Source: Microtetraspora niveoalba
GTDB taxonomy: Bacteria > Actinomycetota > Actinomycetes > Streptosporangiales > Streptosporangiaceae
NCBI RefSeq assembly: GCF_001570405.1
Contig: NZ_BBYM01000030.1
Location: 60,847 to 124,846 of the forward strand
Direction of reading: 5' to 3'
DNA: 64,000 nucleotides
The translations under genes were made by a program, and so were the position numbers. Below, piece after piece: positions 24,377 to 32,624 of this stretch (position 1 is the first letter of the stretch; each line of letters begins with the position of its first letter). The notes beneath the pieces were generated by a model, which searched no databases, had not been told where the DNA came from, and worked only from the letters and a program-made list of their open reading frames with translations.

Positions 24377-25407
24377 CAGAGCGCATGCAGCCCGAACCGG
24401 CCCGGGGCCGTCCCGGTCACAACATCTCCATGTGGGGCGCACCCGGCAGCGGCAAGACGACGCTGCTCGCGGCGTTGTTCATCGCCCTGGCCCGGAGGAA
24501 CGACGACTGGAAGATCATCGGCTCCGATCCGGCCTCGTCGGACTATCTGATCGAGAAGACCAACGCGCTGTCGCGGGGCAAGGTGTTCCCCGAGGCGAGC
24601 ATGACCCTGGAGCGCTACCACTGGACGCTGATCGGCCCGGCGCCCCGGCGGTCCGGGTTCTGGGGCAGGAAGGCCAAGCCGGGCCCGCCGACCCGGATCG
24701 GCATCAGCATGATCGACGCGCCCGGAGGGTTGTTCGGCACGGGACGGCGTCCGGCGGGCGCGCCCTCGGGCGTCGCGGCCGCCGCGGACGGCGCGGGAGA
24801 CCCGCGCAGGCAGGAACTGCTGGACAACCTCGAACAGAGCCGGGGCATCGTCTTCCTCTTCGACCCGATCAGGGAGTTCACCCTCGGCGACGCCTTCGAC
24901 CACATGCACGCTCCGCTCACCCGGCTCGCCGAACGCATGCTCGCCGCCGGCGAGTTCCTCGACGGGAAGCTGCCGCACCACATCGCGGTGTGCGTCACCA
25001 AGTTCGACGACCCCCGGGTGCTGGAGACGGCCGAGAAGCGGCGGCTGCTCACCACGGACATCGACGACCCGCACGGGGTGCCGCGGGTGACCAGCGAGGA
25101 CGCCAAGGAGCTGTTCCGCGAGCTGTGCCAGGTGTCGGCCAGCGGCAACGCCGACATGGTGCTCAACGCGCTCGACCAGTTCTTCCACGCGGACCGGATC
25201 CGGTTCTTCGCCACGTCCTCGATCGGCTTCTACATCGACCGGCGCACCAAGATGTTCGACTGGGACGACTTCCAGAACATGCTCCCCGGTGAGGCGGACG
25301 AGGACTCGCGCATCAGGGGGCAGCTCCATCCGATCAACGTGGTCGAGCCCATGCTCTGGCTGGGGCAGCGGCTCGCCGCGATCAGACCGGCGACGGAGGT
25401 GTCGTGA
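24373..25407 (+). CDS. DO-GTPase-like P-loop GTPase
   Basis: The 344-residue protein has a Walker A loop SMWGAPGSGKTTLL (about 20-33), a switch II/Walker B-like IDAPGG (about 113-118), and a G4-like specificity motif TKFDD (about 209-213). These features and its neighbours match the DO-GTPase families associated with GAP1 proteins, though the domain was assigned by eye. An insert rich in Gly/Ala/Arg lies after the DAPGG motif. The GTG at 24373 overlaps the preceding stop; an ATG at 24385 is the alternative start. It overlaps the next gene by a GTGA. Probably cytoplasmic, switching a membrane complex. Confidence 0.8.
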   Translation: MTERMQPEPARGRPGHNISMWGAPGSGKTTLLAALFIALARRNDDWKIIGSDPASSDYLIEKTNALSRGKVFPEASMTLERYHWTLIGPAPRRSGFWGRKAKPGPPTRIGISMIDAPGGLFGTGRRPAGAPSGVAAAADGAGDPRRQELLDNLEQSRGIVFLFDPIREFTLGDAFDHMHAPLTRLAERMLAAGEFLDGKLPHHIAVCVTKFDDPRVLETAEKRRLLTTDIDDPHGVPRVTSEDAKELFRELCQVSASGNADMVLNALDQFFHADRIRFFATSSIGFYIDRRTKMFDWDDFQNMLPGEADEDSRIRGQLHPINVVEPMLWLGQRLAAIRPATEVS

Positions 25408-27680
25408 CGATCGGTGAGATCGGGTTCGAGTGGGCGCTGGAGGGGAAACGGCCCGGCGGCCACGACGACTACGAGCTGCTCTCCTGGAGCGACGCGCGGC
25501 TCGGCCCCGAGGTCTTCGAGGAGATCAGGAGCAGGTACGCCACCGGCATCTCGGCGGATCTGCCCCAGGTGACGATCGCGGTCGCGGCGACCAGGGAGAA
25601 CGAGCGGGTGACCCGCCACGTCGTGCTCGCGATCCAGGAGTGGTCCGGGCACCGCGACGCGACCAACCGCAAGATCGCCTACACCCGCTGGTTCTACGTC
25701 CCGTACGACGAGCTGGCCGCCCACCGGGTGTCCTACGAGGCGCTCTACCACGCCCTCGCCGGCCTGCCGGCGACCCCGTCCCCTCCGCTGGCCGTACGCG
25801 TGCCGGGGTTCGACCCCGCGGCCGTCGTCCCCGGGCCGGACGCGTTGTCCGCCGCCGCGCTGCTGCTGACCGGGCGGCCCGTCTGCGTGGTGGGCGCCGA
25901 CGCCGCCCCCATGATCGAGCGGCTGCGGTTCCTCGACACCGTCGCCGCGCTCCTGCCGTACGGCATGCGGTCGCGGCTGACCGCGGCGACCTGGACCAGC
26001 AGCACGGCCCGGCACAAGATCAGGCTGTCGTTCGCGCGGCACGCGCCGGAGGACGCCCACGAGGTGCGGTGGGGGTACGGCGCGGAGATCACCCGGCGGG
26101 ACAGCCCGGCCCACGTGTGCCTGGACCTGCTGACCCGGTCCGAGGTCCGGCTCGCGGACATGCTCCGGGGGCTGGCCGGGCAGACCGAGCCGCTGTCGTT
26201 CGGCCCCGCCGACCGGCCGGTGGCCGTACGGCTGCTCGAACACTCCGGCTATCCCGAGTTGCTGTCCGGCTCCGGGAACGAAGCGGAGCCGGAGCGGGAG
26301 CCGGTTCCTCTCGGACCGGAGGAGCCGTCGGACAGCGGGGAACCGGGCCCCGCGACGGAGCGCGGAGCGGTGGCGCCCGCCTCCGGCGCGCCCGCCCGCC
26401 CGGCACACGAGCCGGGTCCGGAGCGGACCGGCGGCGTCCTCGGGCCGGCCGGAACGCCCCCGCCCGCCCGGAACGCGCGGCGGCTGACCCTGCCCGTCCG
26501 GAGCGTGTTGAACCGGCTGGGCCGCGGCCACGGCAGAGAGCCCGCGCCCGGCGCGACGACCGGGGGCACGGCCGCGCCCACCACGCCCTACCGGCGGGCC
26601 GCGGACGAGGGCCCGAGCGCCGTGCCGCTGTCGATGCGGGCCGCGCTCGGCGGGCTGGAACAGGCCGACCACGGGAAGCGGGCCCGGTCCGGCCGGGGCC
26701 CGCACGCCAAGGTCATGCTGACGGTGGCCTTCGCGACGGCGGGCATCACCTTGATCTGCATCGGCGTGCTGGTGTTGGTGCGCTCCCCCGGCGGGGATCC
26801 CCCCACCGGCCCGGACGTCGCCGGGGCGGAGCCGGGCACCGTCGTCATCCAGGCGCCGAAACGGCCGGAGGATGCGTTCGCGACGAACGTGGTGGCGGAG
26901 GTCGTCCGGCGCGCGGGCCATCGGGACGACATCCGGCGGAGCGACACCCCCGCCGTCGGCGCGCCCGCCGAGAAGCCGGCCGTGATCCTCGCCGAAGGCC
27001 CGGACTCCGCGCTCGCGGGAGCCCCGACGGCGGCGCCGGGGTTCGTCCAGGTCGGCTCGATCCCGGTGCCGAACCCGGACGTCCTGGTCTACGACATCGG
27101 GCTGATCACGCCGGAGAAGTTGCGCGCGGCCTTCCAGGGACAGGACAAGGAGGTCCGCGTCTCGCTGCCGGACACCGCCCCGAGGGAGCTGGCGGAGACC
27201 CTGAAGCGGCGCTACCCCTCCCTGCGGCTGGAGCCCGCCCCGGGACAGGACCCGCTGCGCGCCCTCCGGGACAAGACGGTGCAGGCCGCCGTCGTGCCCC
27301 GCTCCGCCGCCGGCGACGACGGCTACGCGCGGTTGGACGGGCCCGACGGGCTGCCGAGCCGTACACTCTTCGTTTTCTGCAACGTGGCCGCCCTCGACGT
27401 GCTCCACGACGACCTGGGCAGGGTGGCCGCTTCCGTCGATCCGGGCGTTCTGGCGTCGGCCGACTTCGACTCGCCCAAGGAGGCGGCCGCCCGCGTGGTC
27501 GGCGCGGTCCTGCCGCCGAGCCGTCCGCCCGCCGTCTCGAAGGCCGGTGAGCAGGAGAGCGACCAGGGGCGGGGCTCGTTCTGGCAGGCCCTCGCCCTGA
27601 TCGCCGGCGGGGCCGTCTTCGGCTTCCTGGCCCTCCTGGTGGCGATATGGGTTCCCTCCCGGTTCGAGCCGCGCACCTAG
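25404..27680 (+). CDS. GAP1-N2-like GTPase-associated protein with extracytoplasmic domain
   Basis: The 758-residue protein starts with a GAP1-N2/GAP1-M-like cytoplasmic region (about 1-290). Typical segments are YTRWFYVPYDELAAHRVSYE, LPYGMRSRLTAATWTSSTAR and HKIRLSFAR. A proline/glycine-rich linker leads to a membrane span near 436-458. A 265-residue extracytoplasmic domain follows (LVYDIGLITPEKLRAAFQG, AAVVPRSAAGDDGYARLDGP) that faintly resembles a two-lobed substrate-binding protein. A second span lies near 724-752 with a short tail. The gene is translationally coupled to the GTPase gene. It could transmit an external signal to the GTPase. Confidence 0.7.
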   Translation: MTIGEIGFEWALEGKRPGGHDDYELLSWSDARLGPEVFEEIRSRYATGISADLPQVTIAVAATRENERVTRHVVLAIQEWSGHRDATNRKIAYTRWFYVPYDELAAHRVSYEALYHALAGLPATPSPPLAVRVPGFDPAAVVPGPDALSAAALLLTGRPVCVVGADAAPMIERLRFLDTVAALLPYGMRSRLTAATWTSSTARHKIRLSFARHAPEDAHEVRWGYGAEITRRDSPAHVCLDLLTRSEVRLADMLRGLAGQTEPLSFGPADRPVAVRLLEHSGYPELLSGSGNEAEPEREPVPLGPEEPSDSGEPGPATERGAVAPASGAPARPAHEPGPERTGGVLGPAGTPPPARNARRLTLPVRSVLNRLGRGHGREPAPGATTGGTAAPTTPYRRAADEGPSAVPLSMRAALGGLEQADHGKRARSGRGPHAKVMLTVAFATAGITLICIGVLVLVRSPGGDPPTGPDVAGAEPGTVVIQAPKRPEDAFATNVVAEVVRRAGHRDDIRRSDTPAVGAPAEKPAVILAEGPDSALAGAPTAAPGFVQVGSIPVPNPDVLVYDIGLITPEKLRAAFQGQDKEVRVSLPDTAPRELAETLKRRYPSLRLEPAPGQDPLRALRDKTVQAAVVPRSAAGDDGYARLDGPDGLPSRTLFVFCNVAALDVLHDDLGRVAASVDPGVLASADFDSPKEAAARVVGAVLPPSRPPAVSKAGEQESDQGRGSFWQALALIAGGAVFGFLALLVAIWVPSRFEPRT

Positions 27681-27974
27681 GCGTCCGCGGACCTCGGCCG
27701 GGTCGCTCGCTTCGCCGGAAGGAGCCCGCGGTCCTCGCTCCGTTCCCTCGGTCCCGGTGAACGTCCGGCGGACAGCGCACCGGCCCGGCCGCCGCGCCCC
27801 ATCCGGGTGGGTCCCGGAGCGGCCTGTCGCGCTCGGCTCTCGCCAATCTGCCCACCTCCGCGACGCGAGCCGGCCCGGAAACTGCCGATCTGGCAGTGAA
27901 TCGGGGCGCCTGTTGCCCGGTCTGACACGACAAACCAAACTACGCCTGCGTATCTGACAGCAGCGGAGGTTGTG
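27681..27974. other. Intergenic region, no gene seen
   Basis: These 294 bases between the GAP1-like gene and the nitroreductase gene hold no plausible gene. A small hairpin CTGCC-GATCT-GGCAG occurs near 27883-27897, and a less GC-rich stretch (27920-27960) before the GGAGG site probably contains the nitroreductase promoter. No confident -35/-10 pair was found. Confidence 0.5.
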
Positions 27975-28655
27975 ATGTCACGTGAGCATTCCCACCCGTT
28001 CGTCCCGTACCGTCCGGCGCGGTACGGCGAGCAGGAGATGATCGCCCGGGGACGGGCGTTCTACGAGCACCTCGACCGGCGCAGGAGCGTGCGCTTCTTC
28101 AGCGACGAGCCGGTGCCGCGCGAGTGCCTGGAGCTCGCGGTGCGGGCGGCGAACACCGCGCCGTCGGGGGCGCACCAGCAGCCGTGGAAGTTCGTCCTGG
28201 TCGGCGACGCCGCGACCAAGCGGCGGATCAGGGAGGCCGCCGAGGCCGAGGAGCGGCAGAACTACGAGGGCGGCCGGCTCACCCCCGAGTGGCGCGCGGC
28301 GCTCGCCCCGCTGGAGACCACCTCGGACAAGGGTTATCTGGAGGTGGCGCCCTGGCTGGTGGTCTGCTTCGCCGAGAAGTACGGCCTGCGGCCCGACGGC
28401 ACCCGGGTCAAGCACTACTACGTCAACGAGAGCGTCGGCATCGCCTGCGGCCTGTTCATCGCGGCGCTGCACGAGATGGGCCTGTCCACGCTCACCCACA
28501 CGCCGAATCCGATGGCGTTCCTCGGCGAGATCTGTGAGCGGCCGGCCAACGAGCGGCCGTACATCCTGTTCCCGGTGGGGTACGCGGCGGCGGACGCGGA
28601 GGTGCCCGACCTGGCGCGCAAGCCCGACGCCCTGGTGGATTTCGCGCCCAGGTGA
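27975..28655 (+). CDS. Nitroreductase-family flavoprotein, iodotyrosine-deiodinase-like
   Basis: The ATG at 27975 has GGAGG five bases upstream. The 226-residue protein shows the FMN-binding motif RRSVRFFSDEPVP (36-48) and the IYD-like pattern NTAPSGAHQQPWKFVLVGD (about 60-78). Further IYD-subgroup features are the lid region EAEERQNYEGG, APWLVVCFAEKYG and KHYYVNESVGIACGLFIAAL. The iodotyrosine deiodinase subgroup does reductive dehalogenation of phenols; bacterial members vary and the substrate here is unknown. The genetic context (GAP1 cluster, chitinases) gives no hint. Confidence 0.85.
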   Translation: MSREHSHPFVPYRPARYGEQEMIARGRAFYEHLDRRRSVRFFSDEPVPRECLELAVRAANTAPSGAHQQPWKFVLVGDAATKRRIREAAEAEERQNYEGGRLTPEWRAALAPLETTSDKGYLEVAPWLVVCFAEKYGLRPDGTRVKHYYVNESVGIACGLFIAALHEMGLSTLTHTPNPMAFLGEICERPANERPYILFPVGYAAADAEVPDLARKPDALVDFAPR

Positions 28656-28717
28656 CGGGGACCGCCGCGGGCGACCCGCCCCGGGCGGCAGCGGTGGCGC
28701 GGCAGGAGTTTTGGGCC

Positions 28718-28774
28718 TTGTAACGACGCGGTGTCAAAGCTACGATCGCCACAACTCTTAGGAAACTTTCTTAA
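28718..28774 (+). promoter_or_regulatory. Chitinase promoter with GGAAA-TTTC operator (locus 1)
   Basis: TTGTAA (28718-28723), a 17-bp spacer and TACGAT (28741-28746) form a promoter. It is followed 11 bases later by TTAGGAAACTTTCTTAA (28758-28774), a near-palindrome centred on GGAAA-C-TTTC. The sequence GTTTTGGGCCTTGT leading into the -35 is identical to that at the second chitinase locus (43504), which also has the same spacing and operator. The shared module implies one regulator. Confidence 0.75.
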
Positions 28775-28951
28775 AAGATTCGCGGCTCCGCCCGCTCTCT
28801 CCAGCGACGCGAGACGGGCGGAGCCGCCACCCGCAGGCCGGCCCCCGGCCGCGACGCGCTCTCCCGTCGCGGTCCTCCCCGTACGGCTCGCGTCCGCCGC
28901 CTCCTCGGGCGCGGGCCGTACGGCACCCCCCACCCCCGACCCGAGGTGAAC

Positions 28952-30781
28952 ATGAAGTTACGCGCCACCCTGGTCGCCCTGGCGACCCTGTTCCTGAGCC
29001 TCGTCGCGCTGCCCGCCCAGGCCGCCGCGTCGGTCACCGCCACCTTCACCAAGACCCAGGACTGGGGCTCCGGGTTCGAGGGCCGGGTGACCGTGACCAA
29101 CGGCACGTCCTCCCCCGTGAACTGGTCCGTCCAGTTCGACCTGCCGGCCGGGTTCTCCATCCCGTCCGCCTGGGACGCGACCATGGCCCGCAGCGGCCAG
29201 CACTACACCTTCACCCCGCCCTCCTGGGCCGGGGCGCTCGCCGCCGGGGCCAGCCAGAGCTTCGGCTTCAACGGCACGCCCGGCAACTTCTCCGGCATCT
29301 CCAACTGCACCGTGAACGGCGGCGCCTGCGGCGGCTCGGACGTCCAGGTCCCCGGCAAGCCCGGCGCCCCGAGCGTCACCGGGGCCACCGACGGCTCGAT
29401 CTCCCTGAGCTGGGGCGCGGCCACCGGCACCGTGACCGGCTACCGCGTCTACGAGGGATCCACCCAGCGGGCCTCCGTGACCGGCACCACCGCCACGGTC
29501 ACCGGCCTCGCCACCTGCTCGTCGCACACCTTCACCGTCAAGGCGTACAACGCGGCGGGCGAGTCGGCGGCGAGCGACTCCGTCTCGGGCTCGACCACCG
29601 GCTGCTCCAGCGGCGTGCCCGGCAAGGTGGGGACGGTCACCGCCGGGCAGGTCGGCGACACGGGCCTCACCCTGAACTGGCCGGCGGCCACCGGGACGGT
29701 CACCGGCTATCGGATCCGCTCCGGCGGCACGCTCGTGGCCACCGTCACCGGCACCTCCCACCCGATCACCGGCCTGACCGCCTGCACGGCCTACTCCTAC
29801 ACGGTCACCGCGTACAACTCCGTCGGCGAGGGCCCGGCGAGCGACCCGGTGTCCGTCACCACGACCGGCTGCCCGATCGGGCCGCTGCCCAAGCACTTCC
29901 TCACCGGGTACTGGCACAACTTCGACAACCCGACCGTCGAGCTGAAGCTGTCGGCCGTGCCGAACGAGTACGACCTGGTCGCCGTCGCGTTCGGCGAGGC
30001 CACCTCGACGCCCGGCGAGGTCTCCTTCGCCGTCGACCCCGGCCTGTCCCGCTCGCTCGGGGGATACACGGACGCGGAGTTCAAGGCCGACCTGCAGACC
30101 CTGCACGCGCGCGGCAAGAAGGTCATCCTCTCGGTCGGCGGCGAGGCCGGGCGGGTCCAGGTGGGCAGCGCCGCCGCCGCGACGAAGTTCGCCGACTCCA
30201 TGTACGCCCTGATCCAGAGCTACGGCTTCGACGGGGTGGACATCGACCTGGAGAACGGCCTCAACGCCACCTACATGGCCCAGGCGCTGCGCTCCCTGCG
30301 CGCCAAGGTCGGCGCCGGACTGATCATCACGATGGCGCCGCAGACCATCGACATGCAGTCGACCGGGATGGAGTACTTCAAGCTCGCGCTGAGCATCAAG
30401 GACATCCTCACCGTCGTCCACACGCAGTACTACAACTCGGGCTCCATGCTCGGCTGCGACCAGGCGGCCGCCTACTCGCAGGGGACGGTCAACTTCATGA
30501 CCGCGCTCGCCTGCATCCAGTTGGAGAACGGGCTGCGCCCCGACCAGGTCGCCCTCGGCCTGCCCGCCGGTCCCGGCGCGGCCGGAGGCGGCGTCGTGTC
30601 ACCGTCCCTCGTCAACCAGGCCCTCACCTGCCTGGCGACCCGCACCAACTGCGGCACCTTCGTCCCGCCGCGCGCCTATCCCGAGATCAGGGGCGCGATG
30701 ACCTGGTCCATCAACTGGGACGCCGGCAACAACTGGAACTTCTCCAAGACCGTCAAGCCTCACCTCGCCACCCTCCCCTAA
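28952..30781 (+). CDS. Secreted GH18 chitinase: CBM2, two FnIII, catalytic domain
   Basis: The ATG at 28952 follows a GAGGTG site. Domains: signal peptide (1-25, ending LPAQA), CBM2-type binding module (about 28-125), two fibronectin III repeats (about 133-213 and 222-305), and a GH18 barrel (about 313-609). The catalytic motif is FDGVDIDLEN, with the proton-donor Glu near residue 433. It should hydrolyse chitin outside the cell with a retaining, substrate-assisted mechanism. A second chitinase starts 18 bp downstream in the same operon. The operator-like palindrome upstream suggests substrate-controlled expression. Confidence 0.93.
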   Translation: MKLRATLVALATLFLSLVALPAQAAASVTATFTKTQDWGSGFEGRVTVTNGTSSPVNWSVQFDLPAGFSIPSAWDATMARSGQHYTFTPPSWAGALAAGASQSFGFNGTPGNFSGISNCTVNGGACGGSDVQVPGKPGAPSVTGATDGSISLSWGAATGTVTGYRVYEGSTQRASVTGTTATVTGLATCSSHTFTVKAYNAAGESAASDSVSGSTTGCSSGVPGKVGTVTAGQVGDTGLTLNWPAATGTVTGYRIRSGGTLVATVTGTSHPITGLTACTAYSYTVTAYNSVGEGPASDPVSVTTTGCPIGPLPKHFLTGYWHNFDNPTVELKLSAVPNEYDLVAVAFGEATSTPGEVSFAVDPGLSRSLGGYTDAEFKADLQTLHARGKKVILSVGGEAGRVQVGSAAAATKFADSMYALIQSYGFDGVDIDLENGLNATYMAQALRSLRAKVGAGLIITMAPQTIDMQSTGMEYFKLALSIKDILTVVHTQYYNSGSMLGCDQAAAYSQGTVNFMTALACIQLENGLRPDQVALGLPAGPGAAGGGVVSPSLVNQALTCLATRTNCGTFVPPRAYPEIRGAMTWSINWDAGNNWNFSKTVKPHLATLP

Positions 30782-30798
30782 CCCCCCAAGGAGCGCGA

Positions 30799-32502
30799 AT
30801 GAGAACGCGGATGAGATTACGTCGCACGGCGACGGCGGCGCTCGCCGCCCTCGCGATGGCCACCGTCGGCGCCACCGTCACCACCTCGGTGACGTACGGA
30901 GCCTCCGCCACGGTCGCCGCGTACCCGGCCTGGCAGGCGTGGACCGCGTACAGCGTCGGCGCCCGGGTGACGTACAACGGCGTCGACTACGAGTGCATCC
31001 AGGCGCACACCTCCCTTCCCGGCTGGGAGCCGTCGAACGTGCCGGCCCTGTGGAAGGTGGCCGGCGGCGGGACCGGCGACCCCACGCCGCCCACCGTCCC
31101 GGGGAACCTGCGCAGCACGGGCAGCACGACCAGCAGCATCTCGCTGGCCTGGAACGCCTCCACCGACAACGTCGGCGTCACCGGCTACCAGATCTACCGG
31201 GGCGGCAGCCTGGTGACGACCGTCACCGGCACGACGTACACCGACGGCGGCCTGGCCGCGGGCACCTCGTACAGCTACACGGTCCGCGCCACGGACGCGG
31301 CGGGCAACCTCTCCGACCCGAGCAACACGCTGACCGCCAGCACCCAGGCCGGCAACGGAGCGCCGGGGGTCCCGGGCACGCCCACGGTCACCGGGAGCAC
31401 CAACTCGTCGATCTCGTTGTCCTGGTCGGCGTCGAGCGGCACCGTGACGGGCTACCGCGTCTACGAGGGCGGCACCCAGGTCGCCCAGGTGACCGGGACC
31501 ACCGCCACGGTCTCCAATCTGGGCGCCTGCTCGTCGCACACCTACACCGTCAAGGCGTACAACGCGAACGGCGAGTCGGCGGCGAGCGGCTCGGTCAGCG
31601 GCAGCACCACCGGCTGCCAGACCGGCGGCCGCCTTCCGGGCGCGCCGTACCTCTACATGGGCTGGGGCAACCCGCCGAGCCCGGCGACGGTCATGGACGC
31701 GACCGGGATCAAGTCCTTCACCATGGCGTTCATCCTGTCCAGCGGCGGCTGCACCCCGGCGTGGGACGGGCAGCGCCCGCTCTCCGGCGGCACCGACGCC
31801 CAGGCGATCTCGACGATCAAGTCCAAGGGCGGCAGCGTCCAGATCTCCTTCGGCGGCTGGCAGGGCAACAAGCTCGGCCCGAACTGCTCCACCCCGGCCG
31901 CGTTCGCGGGCGCGGTGCAGCAGGTCATCGACGCGGTGGGCCCGGCGGTGGTCGACTTCGACATCGAGAACACCGACGAGTTCGAGAACTACACCGTGCA
32001 GGACCGCATCCTGAACGCGCTGAAGATCGTCAAGCAGAACAACCCGAACGTCAAGATCGTGGTCACCTTCGGCACCACCACCACGGGCCCGAACTCGCAC
32101 GGCGTCCGCCTGATCAACCAGGCCAAGGCGCTGGCGGTCCCGATCGACAACTACACGATCATGCCGTTCGACTTCGGCGGCGGCGCCAACATGTACCAGA
32201 ACACGGTCAACGCGGCCGAGGGCCTGAAGAACGCGCTCAAGTCCGCCAACGGCTGGACCGACGCGCAGGCGTACGCGCACATGGGCATCTCGGGCATGAA
32301 CGGCCTGTCCGACCAGCAGGAGCTGACCAGCCCGGCGACCTGGACCCAGATCCGTGACTGGGCGCTGTCCAAGGGCCTGACCCGCCTCGCCTTCTGGTCC
32401 GCCAACCGCGACCGTCCGTGCCCGGGCGGCGGCGTGTCCGAGAACTGCAGCGGCATCGCGCAGGACAACTGGGAGTTCACCAAGATCACGGCCGGTTTCT
32501 GA
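30799..32502 (+). CDS. Secreted GH18 chitinase: CBM5/12, two FnIII, catalytic domain
   Basis: Domains in order: signal peptide (about 1-38), CBM5/12 chitin-binding module (about 40-82, WQAWTAYSVGARVTYNGVDY), two FnIII repeats (about 95-177 and 187-270), and a GH18 barrel (about 280-567). The catalytic motif is VVDFDIEN (385-392), and the last residues have AFWSANRDRPCPGG. It belongs to the compact GH18 subgroup with a short DxDxE motif, different from both other chitinases here. It is co-transcribed with the preceding CBM2 chitinase (18-bp gap) and followed by a strong terminator. The different binding modules and barrels suggest complementary attack on chitin. Confidence 0.93.
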   Translation: MRTRMRLRRTATAALAALAMATVGATVTTSVTYGASATVAAYPAWQAWTAYSVGARVTYNGVDYECIQAHTSLPGWEPSNVPALWKVAGGGTGDPTPPTVPGNLRSTGSTTSSISLAWNASTDNVGVTGYQIYRGGSLVTTVTGTTYTDGGLAAGTSYSYTVRATDAAGNLSDPSNTLTASTQAGNGAPGVPGTPTVTGSTNSSISLSWSASSGTVTGYRVYEGGTQVAQVTGTTATVSNLGACSSHTYTVKAYNANGESAASGSVSGSTTGCQTGGRLPGAPYLYMGWGNPPSPATVMDATGIKSFTMAFILSSGGCTPAWDGQRPLSGGTDAQAISTIKSKGGSVQISFGGWQGNKLGPNCSTPAAFAGAVQQVIDAVGPAVVDFDIENTDEFENYTVQDRILNALKIVKQNNPNVKIVVTFGTTTTGPNSHGVRLINQAKALAVPIDNYTIMPFDFGGGANMYQNTVNAAEGLKNALKSANGWTDAQAYAHMGISGMNGLSDQQELTSPATWTQIRDWALSKGLTRLAFWSANRDRPCPGGGVSENCSGIAQDNWEFTKITAGF

Positions 32503-32511
32503 CGGCGGTCT

Positions 32512-32543
32512 CCGTGGACCCGCGTCGCCTCGCGGGTCCACGG
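32512..32543 (+). terminator. Strong hairpin terminator after the chitinase pair
   Basis: A perfect 13-bp stem CCGTGGACCCGCG / CGCGGGTCCACGG with a six-base loop TCGCCT lies ten bases after the chitinase stop. It can also serve the convergent NicO gene, whose stop is about 80 bases to the right. Confidence 0.85.
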
Positions 32544-32624
32544 TCCGCCTCCGGCCGGTACGGCTCGCGTCAGCGCCCGCACCCGCGGACGCGAGCCCGC
32601 CGGGCGGTCACGTGACCGGGCGGT

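Noticed and set aside
22880..24442. 520-codon minus-strand open frame
   Set aside because: Shadow of the vWA-like gene, whose start, ribosome-binding site and coupling to the GTPase are convincing.
25230..27938. 902-codon minus-strand open frame
   Set aside because: Shadow of the GTPase and GAP1-like genes; no domain, no ribosome-binding site, biased Arg/Gly/Pro composition.
28718..28774. DasR binding site upstream of the chitinases
   Set aside because: No ACTGGTCTAGACCAGT-like sequence is present; the palindrome has a different core.
28958..30421. 487-codon minus-strand open frame
   Set aside because: Shadow of the CBM2 chitinase, whose domains and catalytic motif are certain.
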